A model generated the notes under the pieces. It saw only the letters and a program-made list of their open reading frames with translations, did not search any database and was not told the DNA's origin. A DNA stretch of 64,000 nt from Humulus lupulus (Eukaryota; Streptophyta; Magnoliopsida; Rosales; Cannabaceae). The position numbers and the translations under genes are program-made. Shown here in pieces: positions 43,554 to 55,516 of the stretch. Location of the stretch: NCBI RefSeq assembly GCF_963169125.1, contig NC_084801.1, positions 79,921,696-79,985,695 of the forward strand. The letters are read 5' to 3'. Every line of letters starts with the position of its first letter. The stretch's first letter is position 1.

Positions 43554-45667
43554 TCACACATATCTTCTTAAATGTCCTTGACTGATCAGGAACTCAATCT
43601 TGTCTTTCAACTGGTTACATTCATTGGTGTCGTGCCTGTACTCGTTGTGAAAATGATAGAACTTCATCGTATCTCTCTTGGAGATATCTTTCCTTATAGC
43701 TGCGGGTTGTTTGTAAGGCACGCTTGAGCTGGTTGCTTGGTAGACTTCAGCTCGGTGTTCGACAAGGGCCGTGTAGCTGGTGAATCTCGGCTCGTATCGA
43801 CTGCCTTTGGGGCATTTACTCTCAGAAACTGAGGGTTCATTGTTCACCCATTTTCCACCGTTCCTACCATTGCCATTCCCATTGCCCTTGCTGTTGCCAT
43901 TGGACTTTTTTGTCCCATTGGCGGCTTTGGCGGGTTCTTCCTTGGCCCCTTTGTATTTTGTTGGTAATTTCCCTTCATTGGCAATCACGTCTTCGAGCTT
44001 GATATATCGATCAGCCCGATCCAAAAACTCCTGGGTATTTCTTACCCCATTCTTTCTGAGGCCACTCCAGAGGGGTGAATGGCGCCTAACCCCAGTAGTT
44101 AGAGCCATCATCTTACCATCATCGCCCATTGTCTTGGCTCCAGCCGTTGCTCGCATGAAGCATTGGGCATATTCTTTTAAGGGCTCTCCCTCCTTCTAGC
44201 GTATCTCGACCAGCTGGTTGGCCTCTGTGGGGTGTACACAACCCGCGAAGAATTGCCTATAAAATTCTTTTACGAACATCTCCCAAGATACTATACTAGC
44301 AAGAGGGAACTTAAAGAACCACTCCTGGGCAGTGTCAGATAGTGTCGCTGGAAAGATCCGGCAACGGGTATCTTCCGACACTTTCTGTATATCCATTTGT
44401 ATCTCAAACTTATTAACGTGAGATACTGGGTCTCCGTACCCATCAAAGTTCGGCAATGTCGGCATCTTGAACTTACTAGGGGTTTCAGCCGCAGCAATCC
44501 TCTGTACAAAGGGAGTGCCCCTCCTCCTATCGTACTCAATATGGGACGTTCGTCCCCCAACCAGTTGTTGTACTGCCTGGTTCAGAGCATCAATCGGAGT
44601 CTGAACAGCTTCTGGGACTGCTGGGGCCACCGGTGCCAGGGGAGCATACTCGTTGTGCCTCTCACGGTGGTCGTTAAGTACGTCCCTTAAATCATCATCT
44701 CTACGTCTCTGCTCGCTAGCTCCAAGCATACTAAAGATGTTCTGCTGCCTAGGTTGCCCCCCCAGCATTGTGGCTAGCTGGCCTGTTTTCTCTAGGTGGG
44801 GGGCTTCTGCCTCCACCTCTTTGCTCGTTTCTCCGACCAGCATTTCTTCTGCCAGAATCAACTTCATTATAGTCATGGCCATCTCTAAAATTGTGGTTGA
44901 CTATGGCGTGACTGGCTGTTCACGTTATTTCCTCTTCGGGCTGGCATCTCCCAAGCGTCAGGGGGAGGCCTGCGCTGGTCGTTGGGTCCCCGTGCATTGT
45001 TATGCCATGGGGGGCCCCTGACCGCAGAGCCTGACTCGGTGTTCCTCCTGTTGGCAGAAGGACGTTGCCCCCTACACAGTAGATTTGGATCTTCGTCCCC
45101 TGGGCGTCTAGGACTGCGGGGCGGTTGCTCGGCCCTATTCTACCTCGGGCGCTGGGGATTGCCTCGACCAGCCTGAGATGGAGGCTGTTGCTCAGGATCC
45201 CTAGGTGGGACATCATCCTGAGCCACAGGCGACTGCTCCGACCTTTGAGGGCTTGCCGGCTGGAGGGGAGGGCTAGGATTGAGACCTCTTTGAGGTGGCA
45301 CATTCGGTGACTGATCTGGCTGGGAGGCTGGCGCAGCCTAACTCTGAGCCAATTGGATGGCTGCTTCAAGAGCGGCCATGGCATCCCTTTACTGATGATC
45401 CATTTCTGCCTGCCGCTCACTCAGCTCCTGGCGATGGCGTTCTATTTCTCTTTGATGCAGCACCATTGTCTCGGCAACATTCTCCTGATTGGCCCTCAGA
45501 TTAGCCAACTCATCCTACAACACCCCTAGCGTTGCCCTCAGCATTTCGGAGTCTAACTCCCTCTCTTCAAACTCTAAATGTGGTTCATTTTCAGCCACAT
45601 TTGGGGGAGGAGGTTGGGATGGTGCAGCGCCAGCAGCCTGTCCAGTCTTCTTGGATGTTTTCGCTAT
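43554..45667 (-). pseudogene. gag: Tat-2 gag, degenerate
   Basis: The N-terminus starts about 45667, where ATA stands at the expected start codon (followed by AKTSKKTGQAAG). The first 780 bp reads as a charged, Pro/Gln-rich Gag N-terminus with several stops. The Gag core is recognisable (FKMPTLPNFDGYGDP, WFFKFPL, EFYRQFFAG). TAG at 44196-44198 interrupts just before KEGEPLKEYAQ. The zinc-knuckle region near 43640-43680 (YHFHNEYRHDTNEC) has lost its first Cys. TGA at 43554-43556 ends the last open piece. Confidence 0.85.
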
Positions 45668-45694
45668 TAGATTTTCTTACAGTTTTTCATCAAA

Positions 45695-45712
45695 CTCTCA
45701 ATGAAAGCACCA
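45695..45712 (-). other. Primer binding site of Tat-2
   Basis: The minus strand reads TGGTGCTTTCATTGAGAG three bases after the 5' LTR, identical to Tat-1 (1397-1414). Its preservation in an old copy helps confirm the site. Confidence 0.78.
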
Positions 45713-45715
45713 GAA

Positions 45716-46324
45716 TATTGACCCTCGATTTGGCCAACGACACGGAGTCAAATATACGACAAAAGATAAAACGACAATTAAGAATTTAATCTAATGGGAA
45801 AGAAGAAAACACCAAGGATTTATAGTGGTTCGACCCCAAAGAATGGTAATGACCTACGTCCACCTAGTGCTATTATTAATATTAAATCTCAAAGTCGTGA
45901 TCAAAGAACTAGGGTTCTTGAGTTTCACAAACTTTGAAAGAATTACAAAAAAATGATGAATAATCACACTATAGCTCTCTTTCTCTCAATACTTAGCAAA
46001 AAGATTCCGAGATCAAAAGTCCCTTCCTTGAGCTATTTCATGCATATTTATAGGCTCAAGGAGGGTTACACGAGCCAGTGGGCCATATCTTTCCTTAATA
46101 ACCGCATCCAAGGTAATAATGAGGAAATATTCAATGCAATTATTATAATATTACAATCTTAGAAGGAAATAAATCAAATTATACGACCAGCCTGGTCGTA
46201 TCTAAAAGTTAAGCCTGGTAAAGCGATGTGCCTCTGGTCGATAGTTGAACAACACTTCTGCCACGTGTCAACCACGTGTGAGAAATCCTTGCCACATCAT
46301 CAGCAACCGTTTTTTGGGTAAACA
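45716..46324 (-). repeat. Tat-2 5' LTR (right copy, 609 bp)
   Basis: It pairs with 29637-30234. Its plus-strand start is tattg, not tgttg, so the terminal CA of the LTR (minus sense) has become TA. Near 46261 it has a duplicated ccacgtgt (two CACGTG cores) absent from the other copy. The minus TATAAATA is at 46052-46045. Confidence 0.92.
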
Positions 46325-46329
46325 ACATG
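46325..46329. repeat. Tat-2 target-site duplication, right copy (acatg)
   Basis: It follows gggtaaaca of the right LTR and matches 29632-29636. The array then resumes (gttcatacatttt). Confidence 0.92.
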
Positions 46330-49300
46330 GTTCATACATTTTGCTGGTTTCCTAGAGGTCCTTGGAGCCTTAGAGCATTCCTCATTCTTGGTTCCTTAAT
46401 GTCCTCAGAACCTTGAGCATGCATTTTTCTTTGATCCTAGAAGTCCTCAGAACCTTTGAACATTCATCTTGCTTTGTTCCTAGAGGTCCTCGAAATCAGG
46501 AGAATTCATTTTGCTCGGTTTCTAGAGGTCCTTTGAATCTTGAGCATTAATCTTGCTTGGTTCCTAGAGGTCCTGGGAACTTGGAGCAACCATTTTCCTT
46601 AGTTCCTAGAGGTCCTTGGAACCTTGTGTTGTAGTTATTTCTTGGTTCCTTGAAATCCTCATAACCTTGAGCACTCATCTTGCTTGGTTCCTACAGGTCC
46701 TTAAACTTGGAGCATTCATCTTGATTGGTTCCTTGAGGTCCATAGAACCTTGAGCATTCATCTTGCTTGGTTCCTAGAGGGCCTCGTAACCTTGAGCATT
46801 CATCTTGCATGGTTCCTAGAGGTCCTCGAAACCTTGATCATTCTTCTTGCTTGGTTCCTCGAGGTACTCGGAACATGGAGTATACATTTTGCTTGTTTCC
46901 TAGAGGTCATTCGAACCTTTGAGCATTCATCTTGCTTGGTTCCCTGAGGTCCTCAAAACCCGGAGCATACATTTTTCTTTGTTCCTAGAGGTCCTTTAAA
47001 CCTTTGAGCATTCGTAGTCTTGCTTGGTTCCTTGAGTTCCTCAGAACGTGGAGCATGCATTTTACTTGGTTCCTAGAGGTCCTTGGAACCTTGAGCATTC
47101 ATTTTGATTTTTTTTTCTAGAGGTCCTCGGAACCTTGAGCATTCATTTTGCTTGTTTCCTCGAGGTCTTCGAAACCTGGAGCCTACATTTTGCTTGGTTC
47201 CTAGAGGTCCTCGGAACCTTGAACTTTCCTCTTTCTTGGTTTCTTGAGGTCCTTGGAACCTGGAGTATACATTTTGCTTGTTCCCTAGAGGTCCTCGAAA
47301 CCTTGAGCATTCCTCTTTCTTGGTGCCTTGACGTCCTTAGAATGTCGTGCTAACATTTTGCTTAGTTCTTAGAGGTCCTTGAAACCATTGAGCATTTCAA
47401 CTTGCTTTTGTCCTAAAGGTCCTCGGAACCTGGAGCATTCATTTTGGTTGGTATCTAAAGGTCTTTTTAATCTTGAGCATTAATCTTACTTGGTTCCTAG
47501 AGGTCCTCAGAACCTTGAGCAATGAATTTTCTTAGTTCTTAGAGGTCCTAGGAACCTGGAGCAATCAATTTCCTTAGTGACTAGAGGTCCTTTGAACCTT
47601 GTGTTGTAGTTATTGCTTGGTTCCTTAAAATCATCATAACCTTGAGCATTCATCTTTCTTGGTTCCTTGAGGTCCTTGAATTTGGAGCATTCATTTTGAA
47701 TGGTTCCTCCAAGTCCACAGAACATTAAGCATTCATCTTGCTTGGTTCCTAGATGGCCTCGTAACCTTAAGCATTCATCTTGCTTGGTTCCTAGAGGTCC
47801 TTGGAACCTTGAGCATTCCTCTTGATTGGTTCCTTAAGGTCCTCGAAACCTGGAGTATACATTTTGCTTGTTTCCTAGAGGTCATTAGAACATTTGAGCA
47901 TTCATCTTTCTTAGTTCCTTGAAGTCCTCATAACCTGGATCATACATTTTGCTTGGTTCTTAGAGTCCCTTTAAACCTTTGAGCATTCGTCTGGCATGGT
48001 TCCGTGAGTTCCTCAGAATGTGGAGCATGCATTTTACTTGATTCCTTGAGGTCCTCGGAACCTTGAGCATTCATCTTGGTTGTTTTATAGAGGTCCTCGA
48101 AACCTTGAGTATTTATCTTTCTTGTTTCCTCGAGGTCTTTAGAACCTTGAGCCTGCATTTTTCTTGGTAACTAGAAGTCCTCGAAACCTTGAGCAATCCT
48201 CTTGCTTGGTTCCTTGATGTCCTTAAAATGTGGTGCATACATTTTGCTTGGTTCTTAGTGGTCCTTGGAGCGTTTGAGCATTCATCTATCTTTGTTCCTA
48301 ACGGTCACTAGAACCTAGATCATTAATTTTTCTCGGTTTATAGAGGTTCTCGCAATCTTGAGCATTAATCTGCTTGGTTCCTAGACGTCCGAGAAACTTT
48401 GAGCAATGAATTGGCTTGGTTGTAAGAGGTCCTAGGAACCTGGAGCAATCATTTTACTTGGTTTCTAGAGGTCCTTGGAACCTTGTGTTGTATTTATTGC
48501 TTGGTTCTTTGAGGTCCTTGGAAGCTTAAGCATTCATCTTGCCTGGTTCCTTAAGGTCCTCGAATTTGGAGCATTCATTTTTCTTGGTTACTCAAGGTCC
48601 TTGGAACCTTGAGCATTCATCTTGCTTGGTTCCTAGAGGGCCTTGTAATATTTAGAATTCAACTTGCTTGGTTCTTAGAGGTCCTCAAAATCTTGAGCAT
48701 TCCTTTCACTTGATTCCTAGAGGTCTTTGCAAACTGGAGCATTCATTTTTCTCATTCTGAGAGGTTCCCGGAACCTTAAGCCTTCATCTTGGTTAGTTCC
48801 TTGAGGTCTTCGGATCCTAGAGCATATATTTTGCTTTATTCCAAGAGGTTCTCGAAACCATGAGCATTCCTCGTGCTTTGTTCCTTTAGGTCCTCAGAAC
48901 CTGGAGCATACATTTTGGTTTGTTCCTAGAGGTCCTCAGAACCTTTGAGAATTCTTCTCTCTTGGTTCCTTAAGGTCCTCAAAACTTGGAGCATATATTT
49001 TGCTTGGTTCCTAGAGGTCCTCAGAACCTTTGAGCATTCCTTTTTCTTGGATCCTTAAGGTCCTCAGAACCTGGAGTATTCATTTTCCTTGGTTCCTAGA
49101 GTCCATTGGAACCTTTGAGTAATCATCTTGCTTGGTTCCTTGGGTTCCTCAGAACGTGGAGCATGCATTTTGCTTGGTTCCTAGTGGTCCTCAGAACCGT
49201 GAGCATTCATCTTGCTTGTTTTCTAGAGGTCGTCGAACCTTGAGTATTCATTTTTCTTGTTTCCTTGAGGTCTTTGAAACCTGGAGCCTACATTTTTCTT

Positions 49301-52300
49301 GGTTCCTAGAGGTCGTCGAAACCTTGAGCATTCCTCTTGCTTGGCCTGTTGAGGTCCTCAGAACGTGGTGCATACATTTTGTTTGGTTCCTAGAGGTCCT
49401 CGTAGCCTTTGAGCATTCCTCTTGCTTGGTTCCTTGATGTCCTCACAACTTGGAGCATACATTTTGCTTCGATCTTAGAGGTCCTCAGAACCTTTGAGCA
49501 TTCATCTTCCTTTGTTCCTAGAGGTCCTTGGAAATTGGAGCATTCATTTTGCTTGTTTTCTAGAGGTCCTTTCAATCTTGAGCATTAATCTTACTTGTTT
49601 CCTAGAGGTCCAAGTAACCTTGAGGAATGAATTGGCTTTGTTCCTAGAGGTCCTAGGAACCTGGAGCAATCATTTTACTTAGTTCCTAGAGGTCCTTGGA
49701 ACCTTGTGTTGTATTTATTGCTTGGTTCCTTGTGGTCCTCAGATCCTTGAGCATTAATCATTCTTGGTTCCTTGAGGTCATCAAATTTGGAGCATTCATT
49801 TTTCTTGGTTCCTTGAGGTTCTCGTAACCTTGCGCATTCATCTTGCTTGATTCCTAGAGGGCCTTGTAACCTTGAGCATTTATCTTGCTTGGTTCCTAGA
49901 GATCCTCGGAACCTTGAGTATTCCTATTGCTTGGTTCCTAGAGGTCCTCGGAACCTGGAGCATTCATTTTTCTGGTTCTGAGAGGTCCTCAAAACCTTGA
50001 ACATTCATCTAGCTTGGTTCCTTGAAGTACTCAGTAGCTATAGCATACAATTTGCTTGAGTCCAAGAGGTTCTCGAAACCATGAGCATTCCTCATGCATG
50101 GTTTCTTAAGGTCCTTGGAACCTGGAGCATACATTTTTCTTGGTTCATAGATGTCCCTGTAACCATTGAGAAATCATTTTGCTTGGTTAATAGAGGTCCT
50201 CAGAACCTACATCATTCATTTTGCTTGGTTGCTAGTTGTTCTCAGAAACTTCTAGCATTCATCTTGCTTGGTTCCTTGAGGTTTTTGGAACCTTTAGCAT
50301 TCATCTTGCTTGGTTAATAGATGTCCTCAGATCCTTGAGCCTTCATCTTGCTTGTTTCCTTGAGGTCCTCAGAATCCTAATCATTAATTTTTCTTAGTTC
50401 CTCAAGGTCATCAGAACCTTGAGCATTCATCTTGCTTGGTTCCTAGAGGTCCTTGGAACCTTGAGTATTCATCTTGCTTGGTTTGTTAAGGTACTCGAAA
50501 CTTGGAGAATGCATTTTTCTTGGTTTATAGAGGTCCTTGGAAACTTGAACATTCATATTTCTTGGTTCCTAGAGGTCCTTAGAACCTTGAGCATTCCTCT
50601 GGCTTGGTTCCTTGAGGTCCTCAGAACCTGGAGTATACATTTTTCTAGTTCCTAGAGGTCATCAAAACTTTGAGCATTCATCTTGCTTGGATCCTAGAGG
50701 TCCTTGAAACTTGGAGTATTCATCTTGCTTGGTACGTTGAGGTCCTCAAAACCTGCAGAATGAATTTTTCTTTGTTCATAAAGGCCCTCGGAACCTTGTG
50801 CATTCATCTTGTTTGGTTCCTAGAGGTCCCCAAAACCTTGATCATTCATCTGGTCCTGTTCCTTGAGTTCTTCGGAACCTGGAGTATACATTTTGCTTGG
50901 TTCCTAGAGGTCCTCAGAACCATTGAGCATTCATCTTGCTTTGTTTCTTGAGGCCCTTGAAACCTGGAGCATTCATTTTTCTTAGATCCTAGAGTTCCTC
51001 AGACACTTTGAGCATTCTTCTTGCAGGGTTCCTTGAGTTCGTTGAATCATGGAGCATTCATCTTGCTTGGTTCATTGATGTCCTCGAAACCTTGAGCATG
51101 CATGTTTCTTGGTTCCTAGAGTACTTGGAACCTTGAGCATTCATCTTGCTTGGTTCTTAAAGGTCCTCGAAATATTGAGCATTCCTCTTGCTTAGTTGCT
51201 TGAGGTCCTCAGAACCTGGAGAATACATTTTTCTTGGTTCCTAGAGGTCTTCGGATCCTTGACCATACCTCTTGCTTAGTTCCATGAGGTCCTCAAAAAC
51301 TGGAGTTCATTCTGCTTGGTTCCTAAAGGCCCTCGGAACCTTTGAGCATTCGTCTTGCTTGGTTCCTTGAGTTCCTCAAAACATGGAGCATGCATTTTTC
51401 ATGGTTCCTAGAGGTCCTTGGAACCTTGAGCATTCATCTTGCATGGTTCCTAGATGCCCTCGGAACCTTTGACCATTCGTCTTTCTTGGTTCCTTGAGTT
51501 CCTCAAAACGTGGAGCATGCATTTTACATGGTTCATAGAGGTCCTCAAAACCTTGAGCATTCATTTTGCTTGTTTTCTAGAGGTCCTCAGAACGTTAAGT
51601 ATTTATTTTGCTTGTTTCCTCAAGGTATTCAGAACCTGGAGCCTACATTTTGCTTGGTTCCTAGAGGTCCTCGAAACCTTAAGCATTCCTCTTGCTTGGT
51701 TCCTTGAGCAGCTCATAATTAGCGCATACATTTTTCTTGGTTCCTAGAGGTCCTCGGAGCCTTTGAGCATTCATCTTTCTTTGTTCCTAGAGATCCCAAA
51801 ACCTGGAGCATTCATCTTGCTCTGAACCTGGATCATTCATCTGCTTGGTTCCTAGACGTTCTAGGAACCTTGAGCAATGAATTGGCTTGGTTCCTAGAGG
51901 TCCTTGGAACCTTTTGCTGTATTTATTGCTTGGTTCCTTGAGAACCTCATAAGTTTGAGAATTCATCTTGTTTGGTTCCTTGAAGTCCTCAAATTTGGAG
52001 CATTCATTTTGCTTGGTTCCTTGAAGTCCTCGGAACCTTGAGCATTCATCTTCCCTGGTTCCTGGAGGGCCTCATAACCTTGAGAATTCATCTTGCTTGG
52101 TTCCTAGAGGTCCTTGGAACCTTGAGCATTCATCTTGCTTGGTTCCTAGAGGTCCTCAAAACCTGGAGCATTCATTTTTCTAGTTCCGAGAGGTCCTCGG
52201 AACCTTTAGCATCCATCTTTGGTTGTTACTTGAAGTCTTCGGAACCTAGAGCATATATTTTGCTTTGTTTCAAAAGGTTCTCGAAACCATGAGCATTTCA

Positions 52301-55300
52301 TGCTTGGTTCCTTATTGTCCTCAGAACATGGAGTATACATTTTGCTTGGTTCCTAGAGGTCTTTGGAACCTTTGAGCATTCATCTCTCTTGGTTCCTTAA
52401 GGTCCTCGAAACCTGGAGCATACATTTTTCTTGGTTCCTAGAGGTCCTCGAAACCTTTGAGCATTCCTCTTCCTTGGATCTGTGAGGTCCTCAGATCCTA
52501 GAGTATTCATTTTCTTTGGATCCAAGAGGCCTTCAAAACCTTTGAGTATTCATCATGCTTGGTTCCTTGAGTTCCTCAGAACGTGGAGCATGCATTTTGC
52601 TTGGTTCCTTAAGGTCCTCGGAACCTTGAGCATTCATCTTTCTTATTTTCTAGAGGTCCTCAGACCTTGAGTATTCATTTTTCTTGTTTCCTCAAGGTCT
52701 TTGGAACTTGGATCCTTCATTTTGCTTGGTTCCTTGAGGTCTTCAAAACCTTAAGCATTCCATTACCTGGTTCCTTGAGGTCTTCAAAACGTGGTGAATA
52801 CATTTTTCTTGGTTCCTAGAGGACCTCGAAGCCTTTGAGCATTCCTCCAGCTTGGTTTCTTGATGTCCTCTATACATGGAGCATACATTTTGCTTGGAGT
52901 CTTGAGGTCCTCAGAACCATTGAGCATTCATCTTGCTTTATTCCTATAGGTCCTCGAAACCTGGAGTATTCATTTTGCTCGGTTTCTAGAGGTCCTTTGA
53001 ATCTTGACCCTTAATCTTGCTGGGTTCCTAGAGGTTCGAGGAACCTTAAGAAATGAATTGGCTTTGTTCCTAGAGGTCCTGAGATCCTAGAGCAATCATT
53101 TTCCTTATTTTGTAGAGGTAAGTGGAACCTTGAGCTAAGTTATTGCTTGGTTCCTTGAAATCCTCATAACCATGAGCATTCATCTTGCTCGGTTCCTTGA
53201 GGTCCTTGAATTTGGAGCATTCATTTTGAATGGTACCTCGAGGTCCATGGAACCTTGAGCATTCATCTTGCTTGGTTCCTATAGAGCCTCGTAACCTTGA
53301 GCATTCATCTTGCTTGGTTCCTAGAGGTCCTCGGAAACTTAAGCATTCCTCTTGCTTGGTTCCTTAAGGTCCTCAGAACCTAGAGTATACATTTTGCTTG
53401 TTTCTTAGAGGTCGTTGGAACCTTTGAGCATTCATCTTGCTTGGTTCCTTAAGGTCCTCAAAACCCAGCGCATACATTTTTCTTTGGTCCTTGAGGCCCT
53501 TGAAACCTTTGTGGATTCATCTAGCTTGGTTTCTAGAGGTCCTCAGAACATTAAGCATTCATCTTGCTTGTTTTCTAGAGGTCCTCGGAACCTTGAGTAT
53601 TCATTTTGCTTGTTTCCTCGAGGTCTTCGGAACCTGGAGTCTACAATTTTGCTTGGTTCCTAGAGGTCCTCGAAACCTTGAGCATCCATCTTGCTTGGTT
53701 CCTTGACGTCATCATAATGTGGTGCATACATTTTGCTTGGTTTCTAAAGGTTCTCGCAGCCTTTGAGCATTCATATTGCTTTGTTCCTAGAGGTCACTTG
53801 AACCTGGAGAATCCATTTTCAGCAATGAACTGGCTTGGTTCCTAGAGGTCTTAGAATCTTGGAGCAATCATTTTCCTTGGTTCCTAGAGGTCATTGGAAC
53901 CTTGGGTTGTATTTATTGCTTGGTTCATTGAGATCCTTAGAAGCTTGAGCATTCATCTTTCTTGGTTCCTTAAGGTCCTCGAATTTGGAGCATTCATTCT
54001 ACTTGGTTCCTCGAGGTCCTCGGAACCTTGAGCATTCACCTTTCTTGGTTCCTAGAGGGCCTCGCAACCTTAAGAATTCATCTTGCTTGGTTACTTGAGG
54101 TCCTCGTAACCTTGAGCATTCCTCTTGCTTGGTTCCTAGAGGTCCTCGAAACCTGGAGCATTCAATTTTCTCATTCCGAGAGGTTCACGGAACCTTAAGC
54201 CTTCATCTTGGTTGGTTCCTTGAGGTCTTCGGATCCTAGAGCATATATTTTTCTTTATTCCAAGAGGTTCTCGAAACCATAAACATTCCTCATGCTTAGT
54301 TCCTTCAGGTCCTCGAAACCTGGAGCTTACATTTAGCTTGGTTTCTAGAGGTCCTCGGAACATTTGAGCATTCATCTCTCTTGGTTCCTTAAGGTCCTCA
54401 AAACCTGGAGCATATATTTTACTTGGTTCCTAGATGTCTTCGGAACCTTTTAGCGTTCCTCTTGCTAGGATCCTTGAGGTCCTCAGATCTAGAGTATTCA
54501 TTTTCAATGGTTCATAGAGGCCTTCGAAACCTTTGACTATTCGTCTTTCTTGATTCCTTGAGTTCCTTAAAAAGTGGAGCATGCATTTTTCTTGGTTCCC
54601 AGTGGTCCTCAGAACCTTGAGCATTTATCTTGCTTGTATTCTAGAGGTCCTCTAACCTTGAGTATTCATTTTTCTTGTTTCCACGAGGTCTTCGGAACCT
54701 GAAGCCTACTTTTTACTTGGTTCCTAGAGGTCGTCGAAATCTTGAGAATTCCTCTTGCTTGGTTCCATGAGGTCCTCAGAACGTGGGGCATAAATTTTGC
54801 TTGGTTCCTAGAGGTCCTTGTTGCCTTTGAGCATTCTTCTTGATTTTTTTCTTGATGTCCTCAGAACCTGGAGCATACATTTTGCTTGGATCCTAGAGGT
54901 CCTCGGAACCTTTGAGCTTTCATCTTGCTTTGTTCCTAGAGGTAGTCAGAACCTAGAGCATTCATTTTACTCGGTTTCTAAAGGTCCTTTGAATCTTGGG
55001 AATTAATCTTACTTGGTTTCTAGAGGTTCGAGGAACCTTGAGCAATGAATTAGCTTGGTTCCTAGAGGTCTTGGGAACCTGGAACAATCATTTTCATTAG
55101 TATCTAGAGGTCCTTGTGACCTTGTGCTGTAGTTATTGCTTGGCTCCTTGAGGTCCTTAGAACCCTGAACATTAATCTTTCTTAGTTCCTTGAGGTCATT
55201 AAATTTGGAGTATTCATTTTGCTTGGTTCCTCGAGGTCCTCGTAACCTTGCGCATTCATCTTGCTTGGTTCTTAGAGGGCCTCGTAACCTTGAGCATTCA

Positions 55301-55511
55301 TCTTGCTTGGTTCTAGAGGTCCTCAGAACCTTGAGCATTCCTCTTTCTTGGTTCCTAGAGGTCCTTGGAACCTGGAGCATTCATTTTTCTCGTTGCAAGA
55401 CGTCCTCGGAACCTTGAACATCCATCTAGCTTGGTTTCTTGAGGTACTCGGTAGCTATAGAGTACATTTTTGTTGAGTGCAAGAGGTTTTCGAAACCATG
55501 AGCTTTCCTCT
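46330..55511. repeat. 42-bp minisatellite, block II (about 218 units)
   Basis: Same monomer and orientation as block I. Variant units recur in a fixed order. A diagnostic trio of units (gagcaatgaattggcttgg, then ggagcaatcatttt, then ccttgtgttgtatttattgc) appears at about 47517, 48401, 49622, 51872, 53049, 53821 and 55040, with spacings of 884, 1221, 2250, 1177, 772 and 1219 bp. This indicates a higher-order repeat. Short 14-residue-periodic ORFs are present throughout and are treated as repeat artefacts. Confidence 0.95.
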
Positions 55512-55516
55512 TGCAT
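55512..55516. repeat. Solo-LTR target-site duplication, left copy (tgcat)
   Basis: tgcat precedes tgtaacg and recurs at 57662-57666. Joining the flanks restores a normal array unit (tcttgcatggttcc). Confidence 0.92.

Larger units (their letters stand above)
29637..46324 (-). mobile_element. Tat-2: older Tat-lineage Ty3/Gypsy element, itself interrupted
   Basis: The element is bounded by LTRs at 29637-30234 (3' LTR in element orientation) and 45716-46324 (5' LTR), with TSD acatg. Gag-pol runs on the minus strand from about 45667 to 34417. An antisense gene runs on the plus strand (31103-33735), and PBS and PPT match Tat-1 in sequence and spacing. The LTRs differ at about 21-22 positions of 598, plus an 11-bp indel, so it is several times older than Tat-1 by LTR divergence. 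Gag-pol has many stops and frameshifts. Tekay-like LTR material (36227-41385) replaced about 147 bp of its RNase H region. Confidence 0.9.
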
